A stretch of 64,000 nucleotides of DNA from Fratercula arctica (GCA_947846985.1 CANTUZ010000014.1:3830374-3894373), one strand, 5' to 3'; positions 10,160 through 20,669 are shown, counted from the first letter of the stretch. Numbers and translations: made by a program. Notes: generated by a model not told the origin, from the sequence alone.

Positions 10160-10575
10160 TTTTTACTGGTTTTGGCTGGGATGGGGTTAATTTTCTTCCC
10201 AGTGGCCATGTTTTGGGTTTGGGAGGAGGATAATGTTGATAACACGGGCGGTTGCCAAGCAGTCAAGGCCATTCTGGCTTCTCCAAGGGGATATTCCATA
10301 GCGGCATGACGTCAATCTCCGTATCTTAATTAGCGTAATTAACTGGGAGGGGGATGGAATCGGCTGGGGGCTGGGAAGGCGGCGGGGGAATGGCCCGAGC
10401 ATGGCTTTCGGGTGGTGAGCGGTTGCGTGGCGTGTCCTTTAACTTATATCGATATCGTGTATTTATTTATTTATGGTCATTATCCGGGTTTTCTGGCTTT
10501 TTTTTTTTTTGCGCTGTTAAACTGGTTTTTTTTTCCTCTCGGCGATTCTCTTCCCCGCCCCGGGGGGGCGCTTGA
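10160..10575 (+). mobile_element. Solo LTR of a common avian ERV (copy 1, + orientation)
   Basis: Begins TGGTTTTGGCTGGGATGGGG followed by TTAATTTTC. It continues with a GATAATGTTGATAACAC block, a GATATTCCATAGCGGCATGA block, GGTGGTGAGCGGTTGCGTGG and a T-rich run with GTTAAACTGG, and fades at CGATTCTCTTCCCC. Order and motifs follow the abundant bird ERV LTR of this type (probably ERVL-like; family name not certain). No internal viral genes are present. Confidence 0.7.
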
Positions 10576-10936
10576 GACAAGGCAAGATCGGCCCAAGGCC
10601 CGTTACAGCGAATTAATTATCTTCCGTAATAACCGCGACGTTGCTTTACTTGTTGAGTTGCGTTGGGTGACGCCTTCCTCGCCGCCTCCATTCCCTCATC
10701 GGGAATTCTCTCGGAATTTATACCGGGCATTGCCTTCGTCTCCGCGCTTCGGAAAACTAGTAATAATTCTATTTTTATCACTTTTTTTCCCCAGTTTTTT
10801 TTTTTAGGGGGACGCTTTTCCCCCCAGCTCCTTTCCCCTTCTCCCTCCAACCCTCCAGAGAATTTGGAATATCCTCAGGGATGTTCCAAACCAGTAAATT
10901 CCCATTTCTCCGTCCCCTTTTTTTTTTTTTTTAACT

Positions 10937-11400
10937 GGTTTGGGCTGGGATAGAGTTAAATTTATTTTTTTTTTTTTTCTCCTGCTCGAGGTGGGGGGTT
11001 GGTATGAGAAGAATTCCGGTATCGCGGATGGTGTCGTGGTCAAGGACTTGAATTTTTGGGCAGCTTCAAGGACGAGGCGGCTCGAAGGGATATTCCGCCC
11101 CACAGATATTCCGCCCCATAGACAGGACAAAAGGGGGGCCGTCGGGGGGCTGGGATCCCCCATCGCCGGGGGGGTTGGGTGAGTAATTACATTTCAGCCC
11201 TCATTTTCTCGATTTTTTTTTTTTTCCCCCCGTTCTTCTCGTTATTTTTTTTATTCCGTTCCTGGCCTTCTAAACTCTTTTTATTTCAACCAAAAAGTTA
11301 TTTTTTTTTCTTAATTTTCCTCCTCCTCCCACTTAATTGAGGGGAGATTACCAGTTTCGAGGTCCCAGTTGCCAACTGGGGCTAAACCCCCCCCCCCAGC
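10937..11400 (+). mobile_element. Solo LTR, same family (copy 2, + orientation)
   Basis: Starts TGGTTTGGGCTGGGATAGAG, then GGTATGAGAAGAATTCC, TTCCGCCCCAC repeats, TTTTTATTTCAACCAAAAAG, and ends GCCAACTGGGGCTAAACC. These are the expected landmarks of the LTR in order. It lies 360 bases after copy 1 in the same orientation, with no retroviral coding sequence between them. Confidence 0.7.
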
Positions 11401-11499
11401 TCCCGGCCATATTTCAGCTCTTCCTTAATATTTAATGACTAATTAAGAATATCCCACCCCCCTCCATAGATCCACCACTCCACCAGCTGCCAGGAGGGG

Positions 11500-11710
11500 A
11501 ATTAACCCCATCCCGGTCCAAACCAGGACAAAATTAACCCCATCCCGGTCCAAACCAGGACAAAATTAACCCCATCCCAGTCCAAACTGGGACAAAATAA
11601 ACTCCAAACCAGGACAAAATTAAGCCCATCCCGGTCCAAACTGGGACAAAATTAGCTCCAAACCAGGACAAAATTAAGCCCATCCCAGTCCAAACCAGGA
11701 CTCCCCACAC
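11500..11710 (-). repeat. Minisatellite built from an LTR 5' end
   Basis: Five to six copies of about 30-40 bases containing CCCATCCCGGTCCAAACCAG and ACAAAATTAA. The unit is the reverse complement of the first bases of the ERV LTR (CTGGTTTGG...GGGATGGGGTTAATTTT), so an LTR terminus has been amplified into a tandem array in the opposite direction to the adjacent LTR. Confidence 0.75.
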
Positions 11711-11880
11711 TGGGAATGCCCGTCCCCAGCTCCTGCATCCCAGTGACGCCCCACAGTGGGTCAAGACCCCCCTCACCCCCCATCATTTTTCCCAGAAATC
11801 CCTCTTTTTAGGGGAAACCCCCCACCCCGGGGGCCAGTGGGGTGACGGCGTTTGGGGTTGTCCCCTCTAGGCTTGTCCCC

Positions 11881-13707
11881 ATGGAGGTGACAGCCATGGA
11901 GGACGCTGCTGCGCCCCTCGTCCCGCTCCCCACGGCCGGCGCTGGGGACACCGCGAGGAGGAAGGGGGACAGCGCGGTGCCACCGGGTGAGAGTCGCTGG
12001 GGACAAGGCGGGGGGTTGGATGGTGGCTGGGAGGTGGCTTTGGTGGGGACAAGGGTCTGGGGACACGTGGGGGTGGTGGTTCTTTGTCCCTAAGGAGGGC
12101 TCTTGTGCCAGGTTGTGTCCCCAAACCTTCTCCCATCGTGTCCCCATCCCTTGTCCCACCACGTCCCCATCCCTCCTTCCATCGTGTCCCCATCCCTTGT
12201 CCCACCACTTCCCCATCCCTCCTTCCATCGTGTCCCCATCCCTTGTCCAACCATGTCCCCATCCCTCCTTCCATCCTGTCCCCATCCCTTCGCCCATCAC
12301 GTCCCCATCCACTTTGCCACCGTGTCACCATCTCTGTTCCCGCCATGTCCCCATCCCTTCTGCCATGGTGTCTCCAGTGCTGCTGCCACTGCGTCCCCAT
12401 CCCTTCTCCCATCACGTCCCCATCCCTCCTCCCACAGTGACAACACCCCTTCTCCTGCTGTGTCCCCAACCTGTCCCACCATAGGCCCATCCCTTCTCCA
12501 CCATGACCCCAAACCTTCTCCCATCGTGACTCCATCCCATTTCCCATGTGTCCCCATCCCTTCTCCCACCGTGACCCCAGCCTTCTCCCACCATGTCACC
12601 AAACCTTCTGCCACCGTGTCCCCAAACCTTCTGCCACCATGTCCCCATGCCCTCTGCCATGTGGCCCCAACCCTTCTCCCACCACATCCCATCTCTTCTC
12701 ACACTGTGTCCCCATCCCTTCTCCCACCATGTCCCCATCCCTTCTCAAGGTCCCTTCTGCCTTGGAACCTTCATCCTCTGCTGGCACCACCTGGCTCTTG
12801 GCTGACCCTTTCCCCATCCCCGTTCCATGTGAACCCTCTCCCAGCTGGAAGGGGCTCCTGGAGATGTTCCCTCTCCCCAGCAGATTTGGGATCCATCAAG
12901 GAGGAGGAGAAACAGCGCCAGGATGATCCCGAGCAGGAGGAGGAACCAGTGGAACCCCCAACCTCCAGCCAGCAGCTGTCCCCAGGGTCCCATCCCGAGG
13001 GATCCCCACTCCCAGGGGACAATGGCAGGGAGAAGGCACCCAACACCTGCCGGGAATGTGGGAAGAGCTTCCGTCAACGCTCAGCCTTGGTGGACCACCA
13101 TCGGATCCACACGGGCGAGCGCCCCTTCGGCTGCCAGGACTGTGGACGCCGCTTCAACCATCGCTCCAGCCTCATCACCCACCGCCGCATCCACGCCAGT
13201 GACAAGCCCTACAAGTGTCCCGACTGCGGGAAGAGCTACCGCATCAGCAACAACCTCCGTCGCCATCGGAAGACACACACGGACGAACGCCCTTACCGCT
13301 GCGAGGAATGCGGGAAGAGCTTCAGGCACAGATCCACCTTGACCATCCATCACCGCGTGCATTCGGGGGAGAAGCCCTACCAGTGCTCCCAGTGCCCCAA
13401 GAGCTTCACCAACAGCTCGGGGCTGGTGCAGCACTGGTGGACCCACACCGGCGAGCGACCCTACGACTGCTCCCAGTGCGGCCGGTGTTTCCGCAACACC
13501 TCCCAGCTGGCGCAGCACTGGCGGACCCACACCGGCGAGAGGCCCTACGAGTGCCCCGAGTGTCACAAGAGCTTCACGAAAAGCTCGGGGCTGGTGCGGC
13601 ACTGGCAGACCCACACCGGCGAGAGGCCCTACGATTGCTCCCAGTGCGGGCGGCGTTTTGCCGACAGCTCCCAATTGGCGCGGCATCAACGGACCCACGT
13701 TGTCTAA
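11881..13707 (+). CDS. C2H2 zinc-finger protein, 8 fingers (palindrome copy L)
   Basis: Exon 11881-11986 (MEVTAMED...; donor GTGAGAG, phase 1) joins exon 12881-13707, giving 310 aa. The intron is almost wholly minisatellite. Residues 36-62 form an acidic linker (KEEEKQRQDDPEQEEE). Eight fingers of the form CxxC-12-HxxxH follow from about residue 85, with TGERPY-type linkers, and the protein ends HVV. It is a probable nuclear DNA-binding regulator with target unknown. No KRAB, SCAN or BTB domain is seen. The open frame extends upstream through the minisatellite, but that is repeat sequence and not used here. The acceptor is a NAGNAG (CCCAGCAG), so inclusion of one extra residue is possible. 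A CCCCTCTAG acceptor 10 bases before the ATG implies a further 5' exon. Confidence 0.8.
12110..12770. repeat. Intronic minisatellite, about 23-bp unit
   Basis: Units of CCATCCCTTCTCCCACCAT-GTCC type, about 28 copies, filling the intron of the zinc-finger gene. The mirrored intron on the other arm holds only about 250 bases of it (18560-18810), so the array length has changed since duplication. Confidence 0.9.
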
Positions 13708-14090
13708 GGCAATCATCCCGACCCAACCCTTGGGAAGAGCTTCTCCAACCGTCCCAGGCTCACCAAGCGCCAATGGATGGACGCCGGTGAGAAAGATTAA
13801 CGCTGCCCTGACTGCGGCAGAGGTTTCAACCATCGCTCTACAGCACCAGTGGTCCCACCTGGAGCAGAAACCCTACATTTGCCTGATTTGCCCCCAAAAC
13901 TTCACCTCCAGCACCCAACTCATCCAGCGTCGGAGGATCCATCGCGAGGAGAAGGTGTAGGGTTGCGCCGAGTGCCAGAAGAGCTTTCGGCTCAGCTCCG
14001 GTCACGTCTCGCGTCACAAAAGCCACCGGCCGAAGACGGGGACAACCCCACCGGGGACCGTCCCCATCCTGGTGGCATCTCAGAGTGACC
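13708..14090 (+). pseudogene. Decayed zinc-finger units beyond the stop codon
   Basis: After the stop at 13707, remnants of further fingers can be read in shifting frames: PYICLICPQNFTSSTQLIQR followed by H-like positions at 13865-13945, and a CAECQKSFRLSSGHVSRHKS-like unit at 13965-14025. The ancestral protein therefore had about three or four more fingers, lost by stop and frameshift. The same decayed units exist in the mirrored arm (17240-17660). Confidence 0.75.
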
Positions 14091-14429
14091 TCCACATGAT
14101 GGTGGTCCCTGGTGGTAGCACCGAGGGGTGACCAACCCATCCACACGCATCCCACCAGCTATTACTTTTCTTCCCTTATATGGTTTTATATAGAAGGTGG
14201 GTTTGGGGGGATGATTTTATCAAAAGCCGGCCCCATCCTCTGGGTTTTTGCCTTAGATCCGAGATGAGGGGAAGGGAGGGAGGGGAGACCCATGAGCTGC
14301 ACCCAAGAAAAGAGAAATCACGGTCAAATGGGGTGTTTCTCCACGTCTCAGTTCAATTTCTTGATGTTTTCAACCCTATTTAGGATCTCTTTAAGGGAAG
14401 CGGATGCATCAAAAGAAAATCGGGGCCAA

Positions 14430-14435
14430 AATAAA
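14430..14435 (+). terminator. Polyadenylation signal AATAAA
   Basis: Sits in GGCCAAAATAAAAGTATTTG, about 720 bases after the stop codon of the left-arm zinc-finger gene, and is followed by a TGTCTGTTGG GT-rich stretch. The mirrored arm keeps the same signal (16890-16895 on the minus strand). Confidence 0.6.
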
Positions 14436-14855
14436 AGTATTTGTCTGTTGGCATCGTGTGAGTATCTCTGTGGCGGGGTTGAAGCGGGGGCTTGTAGGGG
14501 TGGAAGAGCCTTTTTTTGGAGGGGGAAACTGAAAAAATCCATCAGTTTTGGGGAGCTGGGAGCATCTGCTGCCCCTGGAGGTTGCAGGACCCCCCAGGAA
14601 GCGGCTGTGGGGTGGTGGGGCTGGGGTGGAGACCCTGGAGTTGGGATGGGGCTCTCCATCCCTCTCCGTTTCCCTTGGACAAGGATGGGGGTTCAGCCCA
14701 ACCCATGGATGAGGTTTCTTTGGCGCCGATGGTTCTGTCGTGTCCTTCGATAAAGTGGCCACCATGAGCCCACGTGTCCTCCTCACCCTCCACCCGTCCG
14801 TGGCTGTGTCCCCCCACTCCCATCCTCGCAGAACCATTGGGAAAACTCAACCCTA

Positions 14856-15390
14856 GAGACGGCCGAGGCCCAGCCTGGATGAAAACGAGCTCTTTTGGTG
14901 TTCGACGAGGCCAAAGCAAGGAGGCGAGTGGAGGAAAAGTTTATCGCAGTTGAGTTCTGGTTTATTTTTGGGAGCAAGAGCAGGACATGGAGTTGGGCTG
15001 TGCCCATCTCTATCCCGAAGATGTTGCTGGAGCTTCTTCTGAAGCCCTTTGGCCAACTCAAGAGTTGATTCATCCAAAGACGAACCGTAGATGGGCAGGA
15101 CAGAGGTTGCACCACCAAATACCATCACGTGGAGAAAATTAAGCAGTAAATGAGGAAAAACTCAGGAGAGGTTTTGGGCTGTATCTTGGTGCTTTGGAGG
15201 ATTTTTGGGCTGTATCTTGGTCTTCTCAAAGGGTTTTTGGGCTGTATCTTGGTGTTTTGGAGGGTTTTGGGCTGTATCTTGATGTTTTGGAGCGGTTTGG
15301 GGCAATATCTTGAGGGTTTTATGGACACAAGATGTTGCTGGTGTCCTTTTTGTTGACTTACTGGTAAGGATGGACTTAGAATCAATGAAT
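14856..15390. other. Palindrome spacer, left part
   Basis: Unique sequence between the arms. From about 15165 to 15325 a unit of about 31 bases (TTTTGGGCTGTATCTTGGTG) is repeated about five times. On the minus strand, 14950-15125 has an open stretch (LPIYGSSLDESTLELAKGLQ, then a basic helix-like run) that could be part of an exon, but no splice sites were confirmed. Confidence 0.5.
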
Positions 15391-15392
15391 CA

Positions 15393-16240
15393 CAGAATGG
15401 TTTGGGTCAGAAGGAACCTTAAGGACCATCCAGTTCCATGGGCAGGGACACCTCCCACCAGACCAGGTTGCTCTAAGCCCCGTCCAACTTGGCCTTGAAC
15501 CCCTCCAGGGATGGGGCATCTGCAGCCTCTTCAGGCAACCTGGCCCAGTGTCTCACCACCCTCACAACAAAGAATTTCTCCCAAATATCGCATCTAAAAC
15601 TCCCCTTTTCCAGTTTAAAACTGTTCCCCTCGTCCTATTGCTCCACTCCACAATAAAGTGTGTCGTCCCCGTCCCGCCCCCCAGCTTTCCCGGAGCCCCT
15701 TTAGGGACAGAAGGGACTCGAAGGTCTCCCTGGAGCCTTCTGTTCTCCAGGCTGAACCCCCCCAGCTCTCTCAGCCTGTCCTCACAGCAGAGGGGCTCCA
15801 GCCCTCCCAGCATCTCCGGGGCCTCCTCTGGCCCTGCTCCAACAGCTCCACGTCCTTCTGATGGCCCCAGATGGTCCCCAGCACCAACACCCCCAAGTCC
15901 TTCTCCTCAGGTCTGCTCTCCAGCCGTTCTCCCCCCAGCCTTTGGGCTTGGGATTGCCCCGACCCACGTGCAGTACCTTGCACTTGGCCTGGTTGAACTT
16001 CATGAGGTTGATATTGTCCCACCTCTCCAGCCTGTCCAGGTCCCTCTGGTTGCCATCCCATCCCTCCAATGTGGTGACCGTGGCCACCAGCTTGGTGTCA
16101 TGCACTCAGTACCAACATCCATGTTGCCAACAAAGATGTTAGATGGTTCTGGTCCCAGTACCGACCCCTGAGGAACACCACTCATCACTGGACATCAAGC
16201 CGTTGACCGCAACTCTTTGAGTGCGACAACCCAGCCAGTT
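15393..16240 (-). mobile_element. CR1 LINE, 3' half with reverse-transcriptase remnant
   Basis: Begins CACAGAATGGTTTGGGTCAG (reverse complement of the CR1 tail). Blocks GCAGCCTCTTCAGGCAACCT, CTGAACCCCCCCAGCTCTC and CAGGTCCCTCTGGTTGCC follow. On the minus strand near 16185-16150 the reverse-transcriptase motif [11 protein letters not shown] is readable, and it is followed by frame breaks. The element sits near the centre of the palindrome. Confidence 0.9.
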
Positions 16241-16889
16241 CCTCCACCATCCATTTGCCGAGGTGGGCTCAGCCGTGGGGCGCAAACCAATGGCAGAAGT
16301 TCGTTAGGAAGAGTGGATTTGTTGCCTTTTAGACCCCCCAAAAGTCACATCTGCTCGGTCCAATCATTTCTTCCGGTGGCATCAAGCAGGTGGATGGACC
16401 ACGGGCTTCTTCCACAGGCAAATGGTGGCTGGATTTGGGAACAGACCAAGATTTTGGAGACTCTCTGGGTCATTTCCAGGGTTGAGTTTTCCCTATGGTC
16501 GACGGGAGTGGGGGGACACATCCACGGATGGGTGGAGGATGAGGAGGACACGTGGGCTCGTGGTGGCCACTTTATGGAAGGACACGACAGAACCATCGGC
16601 GCCAAAGAAACCTCATCCATGGGTTGGGCTGAACCCCCATCCTTGTCCAAGGGAAACGGAGAGGGATGGAGAGCCCCATCCCAACTCCAGGGTCTCCACC
16701 CCAGCCCCACCACCCCACAGCCGCTTCCTGGGGGGTCCTGCAACCTCCAGGGGCAGCAGATGCTCCCGGCTCCCCAAAACTGATGGATTTTTTCAGTTTC
16801 CCCCTCCAAAAAAAGGCTCTTCCACCCCTACAAGCCCCTGCTTCAACCCCGCCACAGAGATACTCACACGATGCCAACACGCAAATGCT

Positions 16890-16895
16890 TTTATT
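16890..16895 (-). terminator. Polyadenylation signal AATAAA (minus strand)
   Basis: Read as TTTATT on the + strand within GCTTTTATTTTGGCC. It mirrors the signal at 14430 and would serve the minus-strand zinc-finger gene. Confidence 0.55.
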
Positions 16896-17239
16896 TTGGC
16901 CATAATTTTCTTTTGATGCACCCGCTTCCCTTAAAAGAACACTAAATAGGGTTGAAAACATCAAGAAATCGAACTGAGACGTGGAGAAACACCCCATTTG
17001 ACCGTGATTTCTCTTTTCTTGGGTGCAGCTCATGGGTCTCCCCTCCCTCCCTTCCCCTCATCTCGGATCTAAGGCAAAAACCCAGAGGATGGGGCCGGCT
17101 TTTGATAAAATCATCCCCCCAAACCCACCTTCTATATAAAACCATATAAGGGAAGAAAAGTAATAGCTGGTGGGATGCGTGTGGATGGGTTGGTCACCCC
17201 TCGGTGCTACCACCAGGGACCACCATCATGTGGAGGTCA

Positions 17240-17665
17240 CTCTGAGATGCCACCAGGATGGGGACGGTCCCCGGTGGGGTTGTCCCCGTCTTCGGCCGGT
17301 GGCTTTTGTGACGCGAGACGTGACCGGAGCTGAGCCGAAAGCTCTTCTGGCACTCGGCGCAACCCTACACCTTCTCCTCGCGATGGATCCTCCGACGCTG
17401 GATGAGTTGGGTGCTGGAGGTGAAGTTTTTGGGGCAAATCAGGCAAATGTAGGGTTTCTGCTCCAGGTGGGACCACTGGTGCTGTAGAGCGATGGTTGAA
17501 ACCTCTGCCGCAGTCAGGGCAGTGTTAATCTTTCTCACCGGCGTCCATCCATTGGCGCTTGGTGAGCCTGGGACGGTTGGAGAAGCTCTTCCCAAGGGTT
17601 GGGTAGGGATTGTGCTTGACGGTGTGTGTCTGTTGATGCTGCATTGTCGGCAAAACGCCACCCAC
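17240..17665 (-). pseudogene. Decayed zinc-finger units beyond the stop codon, right arm
   Basis: Minus-strand counterpart of 13708-14090, with PYICLICPKNFTSSTQLIQR preserved. They lie after the stop at 17682 of the intact gene, so they were already broken before or during the duplication. Confidence 0.7.
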
Positions 17666-17681
17666 GTTCGGAGCAATCAGG

Positions 17682-19035
17682 TCACTCGTTGGTGTGGGTC
17701 CGGCGATGCTGCACCAGCGCCGAGGTGGTCTTGAAGCTCTTGTGGCACTCGGAACACTCGTAGGGCCTCTCGCCGGTGTGGCTCCTCCAGTGCTGCACCA
17801 GCTCCGGACTGGTCTTGAAGCTCTTGTGACACTCGGAGCACTTGAAGGGCCTCTCGCTGCTGTGGACCCGCCCGTGACGCATCAGCTCTGCGCTGATCTT
17901 GAAGCTCTTGTGACACTCGGGGCACTGGTAGGGCTTCTCCCCCGAATGCACGCGGTGATGGATGGTCAAGGTTGACCTGTTCTTGAAGCTCTTCCCGCAT
18001 TCCTCGCAGCGGTAAGGGCGTTCGTCCGTGTGCGTCTTCTGATGGCGACGGAGGTTGGAGCTGTCGTGGTAGCTCTTCCCACAATCCAGACACTGGAATG
18101 GCGTCTCACCAGTATGGATGCGGCGGTGGGTGGTGAGGTTGGAGCGACGGTTGAAGCGGCGTCCGCAGTCCTGGCAGCCGAAGGGGCGTTCGCCCGTGTG
18201 GATCCGATGGTGGTTGACCAACGCTGAGCGCTGACGGAAGCTCTTCCCGCATTCCCGGCAGGTGTTGGGTGCCTCGTCCCTCCTGTTGTCCCCTGGGAGT
18301 GGGGATCCCTCGGGATGGGACCCTGGGGACAGCTGCTGGCTGGAGGTTGGGGGTTCCACTGGTTCCTCCTCCTGCTCGGGATCATCCTGGTGCTGTTTCT
18401 CCTCCTCCTTGATGGATCCCAAATCTGTTGGGGAGAGGGAACATCTCCAGGAGCCCCATCCAGCTGGGAGAGGGTTCACTGGAGCAGGGACAGGGAACCA
18501 CAGGGATCCAGGGAAAGGGTCAGCCAAGAGCCAGGTGGTGCCAGCAGACGGTCAAGGCTCCAAGGCAGAAGGGGCCTTGAGAAGGGATGGGGACATGGTG
18601 GGAGGTGGGATGGGATGTGGTGGGAGAAGGGATGGGTCCATGGTGGGAGAAGGGATGGGGACATGTGGCAGAGGGCATGGGGACACGGTGGCAAAAATAG
18701 GTGGGGTCATGGTGGGAGAAAGATGGGGTCACAGTGAGGGAAGGGATGGGGATGTGGTGGCAGAAGGTTTGGGGACACCATAGTAGAAGGTCTGGGGACA
18801 CAACCTGGCACAAGAGCCCTCCTTAGGGACAAAGAACCACCACCCCCACGTGTCCCCAGACCCTTGTCCCCACCAAAGCCACCTCCCAGCCACCATCCAA
18901 CCCCCCGCCTTGTCCCCAGCGACTCTCACCCGGTGGCACCGCGCTGTCCCCCTTCCTCCTCGCGGTGTCCCCAGCGCCGGCCGTGGGGAGCGGGACGAGG
19001 GGCGCAGCAGCGTCCTCCATGGCCGTCACCTCCAT
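17682..19035 (-). CDS. C2H2 zinc-finger protein, 7 fingers (palindrome copy R)
   Basis: Exon 19035-18930 joins exon 18424-17682 in phase, giving 282 aa. The N-terminus and acidic linker are those of the left-arm gene. Seven fingers follow. The first four resemble the left copy (for example RQRSALVNHHRIH and NRSTLTIHHRVH), but the last three are of CHKSFKxSxEL type (ISAELMRH, TSPELVQH, TTSALVQH) and replace the left copy's CSQCGR-type fingers, so the DNA-contact residues differ. It ends HTNE. The splice acceptor differs from the left copy: CCCAACAG instead of CCCAGCAG, so only the distal AG is usable. It is a probable nuclear transcription factor with target unknown. Confidence 0.8.
18560..18810. 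repeat. Intronic minisatellite, about 23-bp unit (right arm)
   Basis: Same motif as at 1-325, 12110-12770 and 21320-22190 (GGGAGAAGGGATGGGGAC and variants), here about 11 copies in the intron of the minus-strand zinc-finger gene. Confidence 0.85.
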
Positions 19036-19094
19036 GGGGACAAGCCTAGAGGGGACAACCCCGAAAGGGGACAACCCTAAAGGGGGTGTCGGTG

Positions 19095-19490
19095 TTCAAG
19101 CACCTTCTCCAGCCCCACCAGAAGAGGAAGGAGAAGAGGGAGAAAAGGAGGGGAAAGAAAAAGGGGCAAAATAAAACTCGTGGGTTGAGATAAAGAGGGT
19201 TTAATCAAAGAATAATGGAAAATGAAAATATAATAATAATAATATTGGTAAAGGAATATATAAGATTAATAAAATAGAAATTACTCTCACCACCCAGGGA
19301 ATTAATTGCCCAATTTGCCCCCGTTTTTATCCAGGGACATCTATTGTATGGAATATTCCATTGGCCGTTGTTCCATCGGTGCTTAAATAATATAAACATC
19401 GCCTAGCAACAACCCCAACCAATATGCCTTACGGACGTTCCTTCCATCCCAGCTCGGAAACACGGAGAAGAAAATTAACTCTGTCCCAGC
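19095..19490 (-). mobile_element. Solo LTR, same avian ERV family (copy 3, minus)
   Basis: Read on the + strand: AAAACTCGTGGGTTGAGATA, AGAGGGTTTAA, CTCTCACCACCC, GGAATATTCCATTGGCCG, CATCGCCTAGCAACAAC and AAATTAACTCTGTCCCAGCC, which is the reverse complement of the LTR landmarks in the right order. It mirrors the + strand LTRs at 10.1-11.4 kb. Confidence 0.75.
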
Positions 19491-19499
19491 CCAAACTGG

Positions 19500-19775
19500 G
19501 AGAGAAGGGGACGACCCCAAAAGCCACCACCCCCTTTTCCTCCGGGGTTTTAGGACTTCCCCTAAAAAAAGGGATTTTGGGGGAATAAAAAAATAATCAA
19601 AGGGGTGATGAGGAGGGTCCAGGGGGGTCTTGACCCACCACGGGGCATCCCCTTGGTGTGGGGTGTCCCGGTTTGGGGTTAATTTTCCTCCTGGCAGCTG
19701 GTGGAGTGGTGGATCTATGGGGGAGGGTTAATTAATCGTTAAATATTAAGCAGGAGCTGAAACACAGCCAGGAGT
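19500..19775. other. Inter-LTR DNA, mirrored with 11400-11830
   Basis: Contains CCTAAAAAAAGGGATTTTGG, CCTGGCAGCTGGTGGAGTGG and TGGATCTATGGGGGAGGG, which mirror TCCATAGATCCACCACTCCA at 11465. No gene. Confidence 0.6.
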
Positions 19776-20315
19776 GCGGGGGTTGAACCCCGGCCGGCAA
19801 CTGGGGTCCCCCCCCCATCCCCCTCCCCCCCCCCTCCCCCGCAGTGGGACGGGGAGAAAAATTTTTAAAACAAATAACTTGTAGGTGGAGATAAAGAGGG
19901 TTTAGAAGAAACAGGAACAGGAGAGAAAAATAGGAAAACAATAAGAATAAGAAAAAGGGAAAAGAACAGAGAAAGTCAAATGGGACAAGTCACTCTCACC
20001 ACCCCCGGATGATTCCCAGCCGAGATCCTGGATTCCCGCGCCCCCCCCATCCCCACCCCGGGGTGCCCCCCCCCCCCCCCCCAACTTCATATACGGAAGA
20101 TGATGTCTGTGGTACGGAATATCCCATTGGCCGCCCCCTTGTTGGGTCCTTTCTGTCCTCAGTTTCCATTGGAAGGCGAAAAAAGGGTCCTTGCAGAGTA
20201 TAAACATCGCCTAGCAACAGCTACAACAATACGCGTTATTGACATTCCTGTCATACCAGCGGAGAAACCGGGAGAAAATTAACCCCAGCCCAGCCAAAAC
20301 CTGTAAAAACCTTCA
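19776..20315 (-). mobile_element. Solo LTR, same family (copy 4, minus)
   Basis: Landmarks on the + strand: AACCCCGGCCGGCAACTGGG, GGAGATAAAGAGGGTTTAG, CTCTCACCACCCCCGGATGA, CGGAATATCCCATTGGCCGC, AACATCGCCTAGCAACAGC and GAAAATTAACCCCAGCCCAG. This is a complete reverse-oriented LTR without internal genes. Confidence 0.75.
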
Positions 20316-20669
20316 GCTGCCAGTTGGGGAGTTTGGGAGGGTGAATTGTGGGGGGCTGGGGGGGGGGGGGGGTCCCTGCACCCCCCGGGATGCCGGCAGA
20401 GCTCCTGCAGACCCCCACGTGTGTGTTGGGAAAAGGGGGTTGGGGGGAGGGGGTTTGGGGGGGGATTTGAAGCGTCCCCCTGACCCCAACCCACCTGGAA
20501 AATTGGGGGGAACCCCCCCAAACTTCAGCCCCCCCCCCCCCCCCGCCTGGGGGGAGGGAGCATCACTGCACCCCAGGGTGGGTATTTTTGGCAGGGGGGG
20601 GGTGTCCCCAAGGGTTTCTCCATCACTTTGCACACCGAAAAGCCGAGAGGGATCGACCTGTCTCCCCTT

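Larger units (their letters stand above)
11860..14855. repeat. Left arm of the central palindrome
   Basis: Reverse-complementary to about 16475-19065 apart from array length and finger-number differences. The arm carries a whole zinc-finger gene, the decayed fingers after its stop codon, and a 3' region with a polyadenylation signal. From 11718 to about 12400 it is also the inverted match of 1-705. Confidence 0.9.
16475..19065. repeat. Right arm of the central palindrome
   Basis: Reverse complement of the left arm. From 16480 to 17680 (3' region and decayed fingers) the two arms match almost base for base. Differences lie in the finger-coding part and in the minisatellite length. Confidence 0.9.

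Noticed and set aside
10160..11400. A complete endogenous retrovirus between the two + strand LTRs
   Set aside because: Only about 360 bases separate the LTRs and no gag, pol or env similarity is readable; they are best seen as separate solo LTRs.
12103..12880. An upstream extension of the + strand zinc-finger frame through 260 codons of Ser/Pro/His-rich sequence
   Set aside because: It is the 23-bp minisatellite read in one frame; the acceptor at 12880 and the conserved upstream exon with a matching donor phase give a better model.
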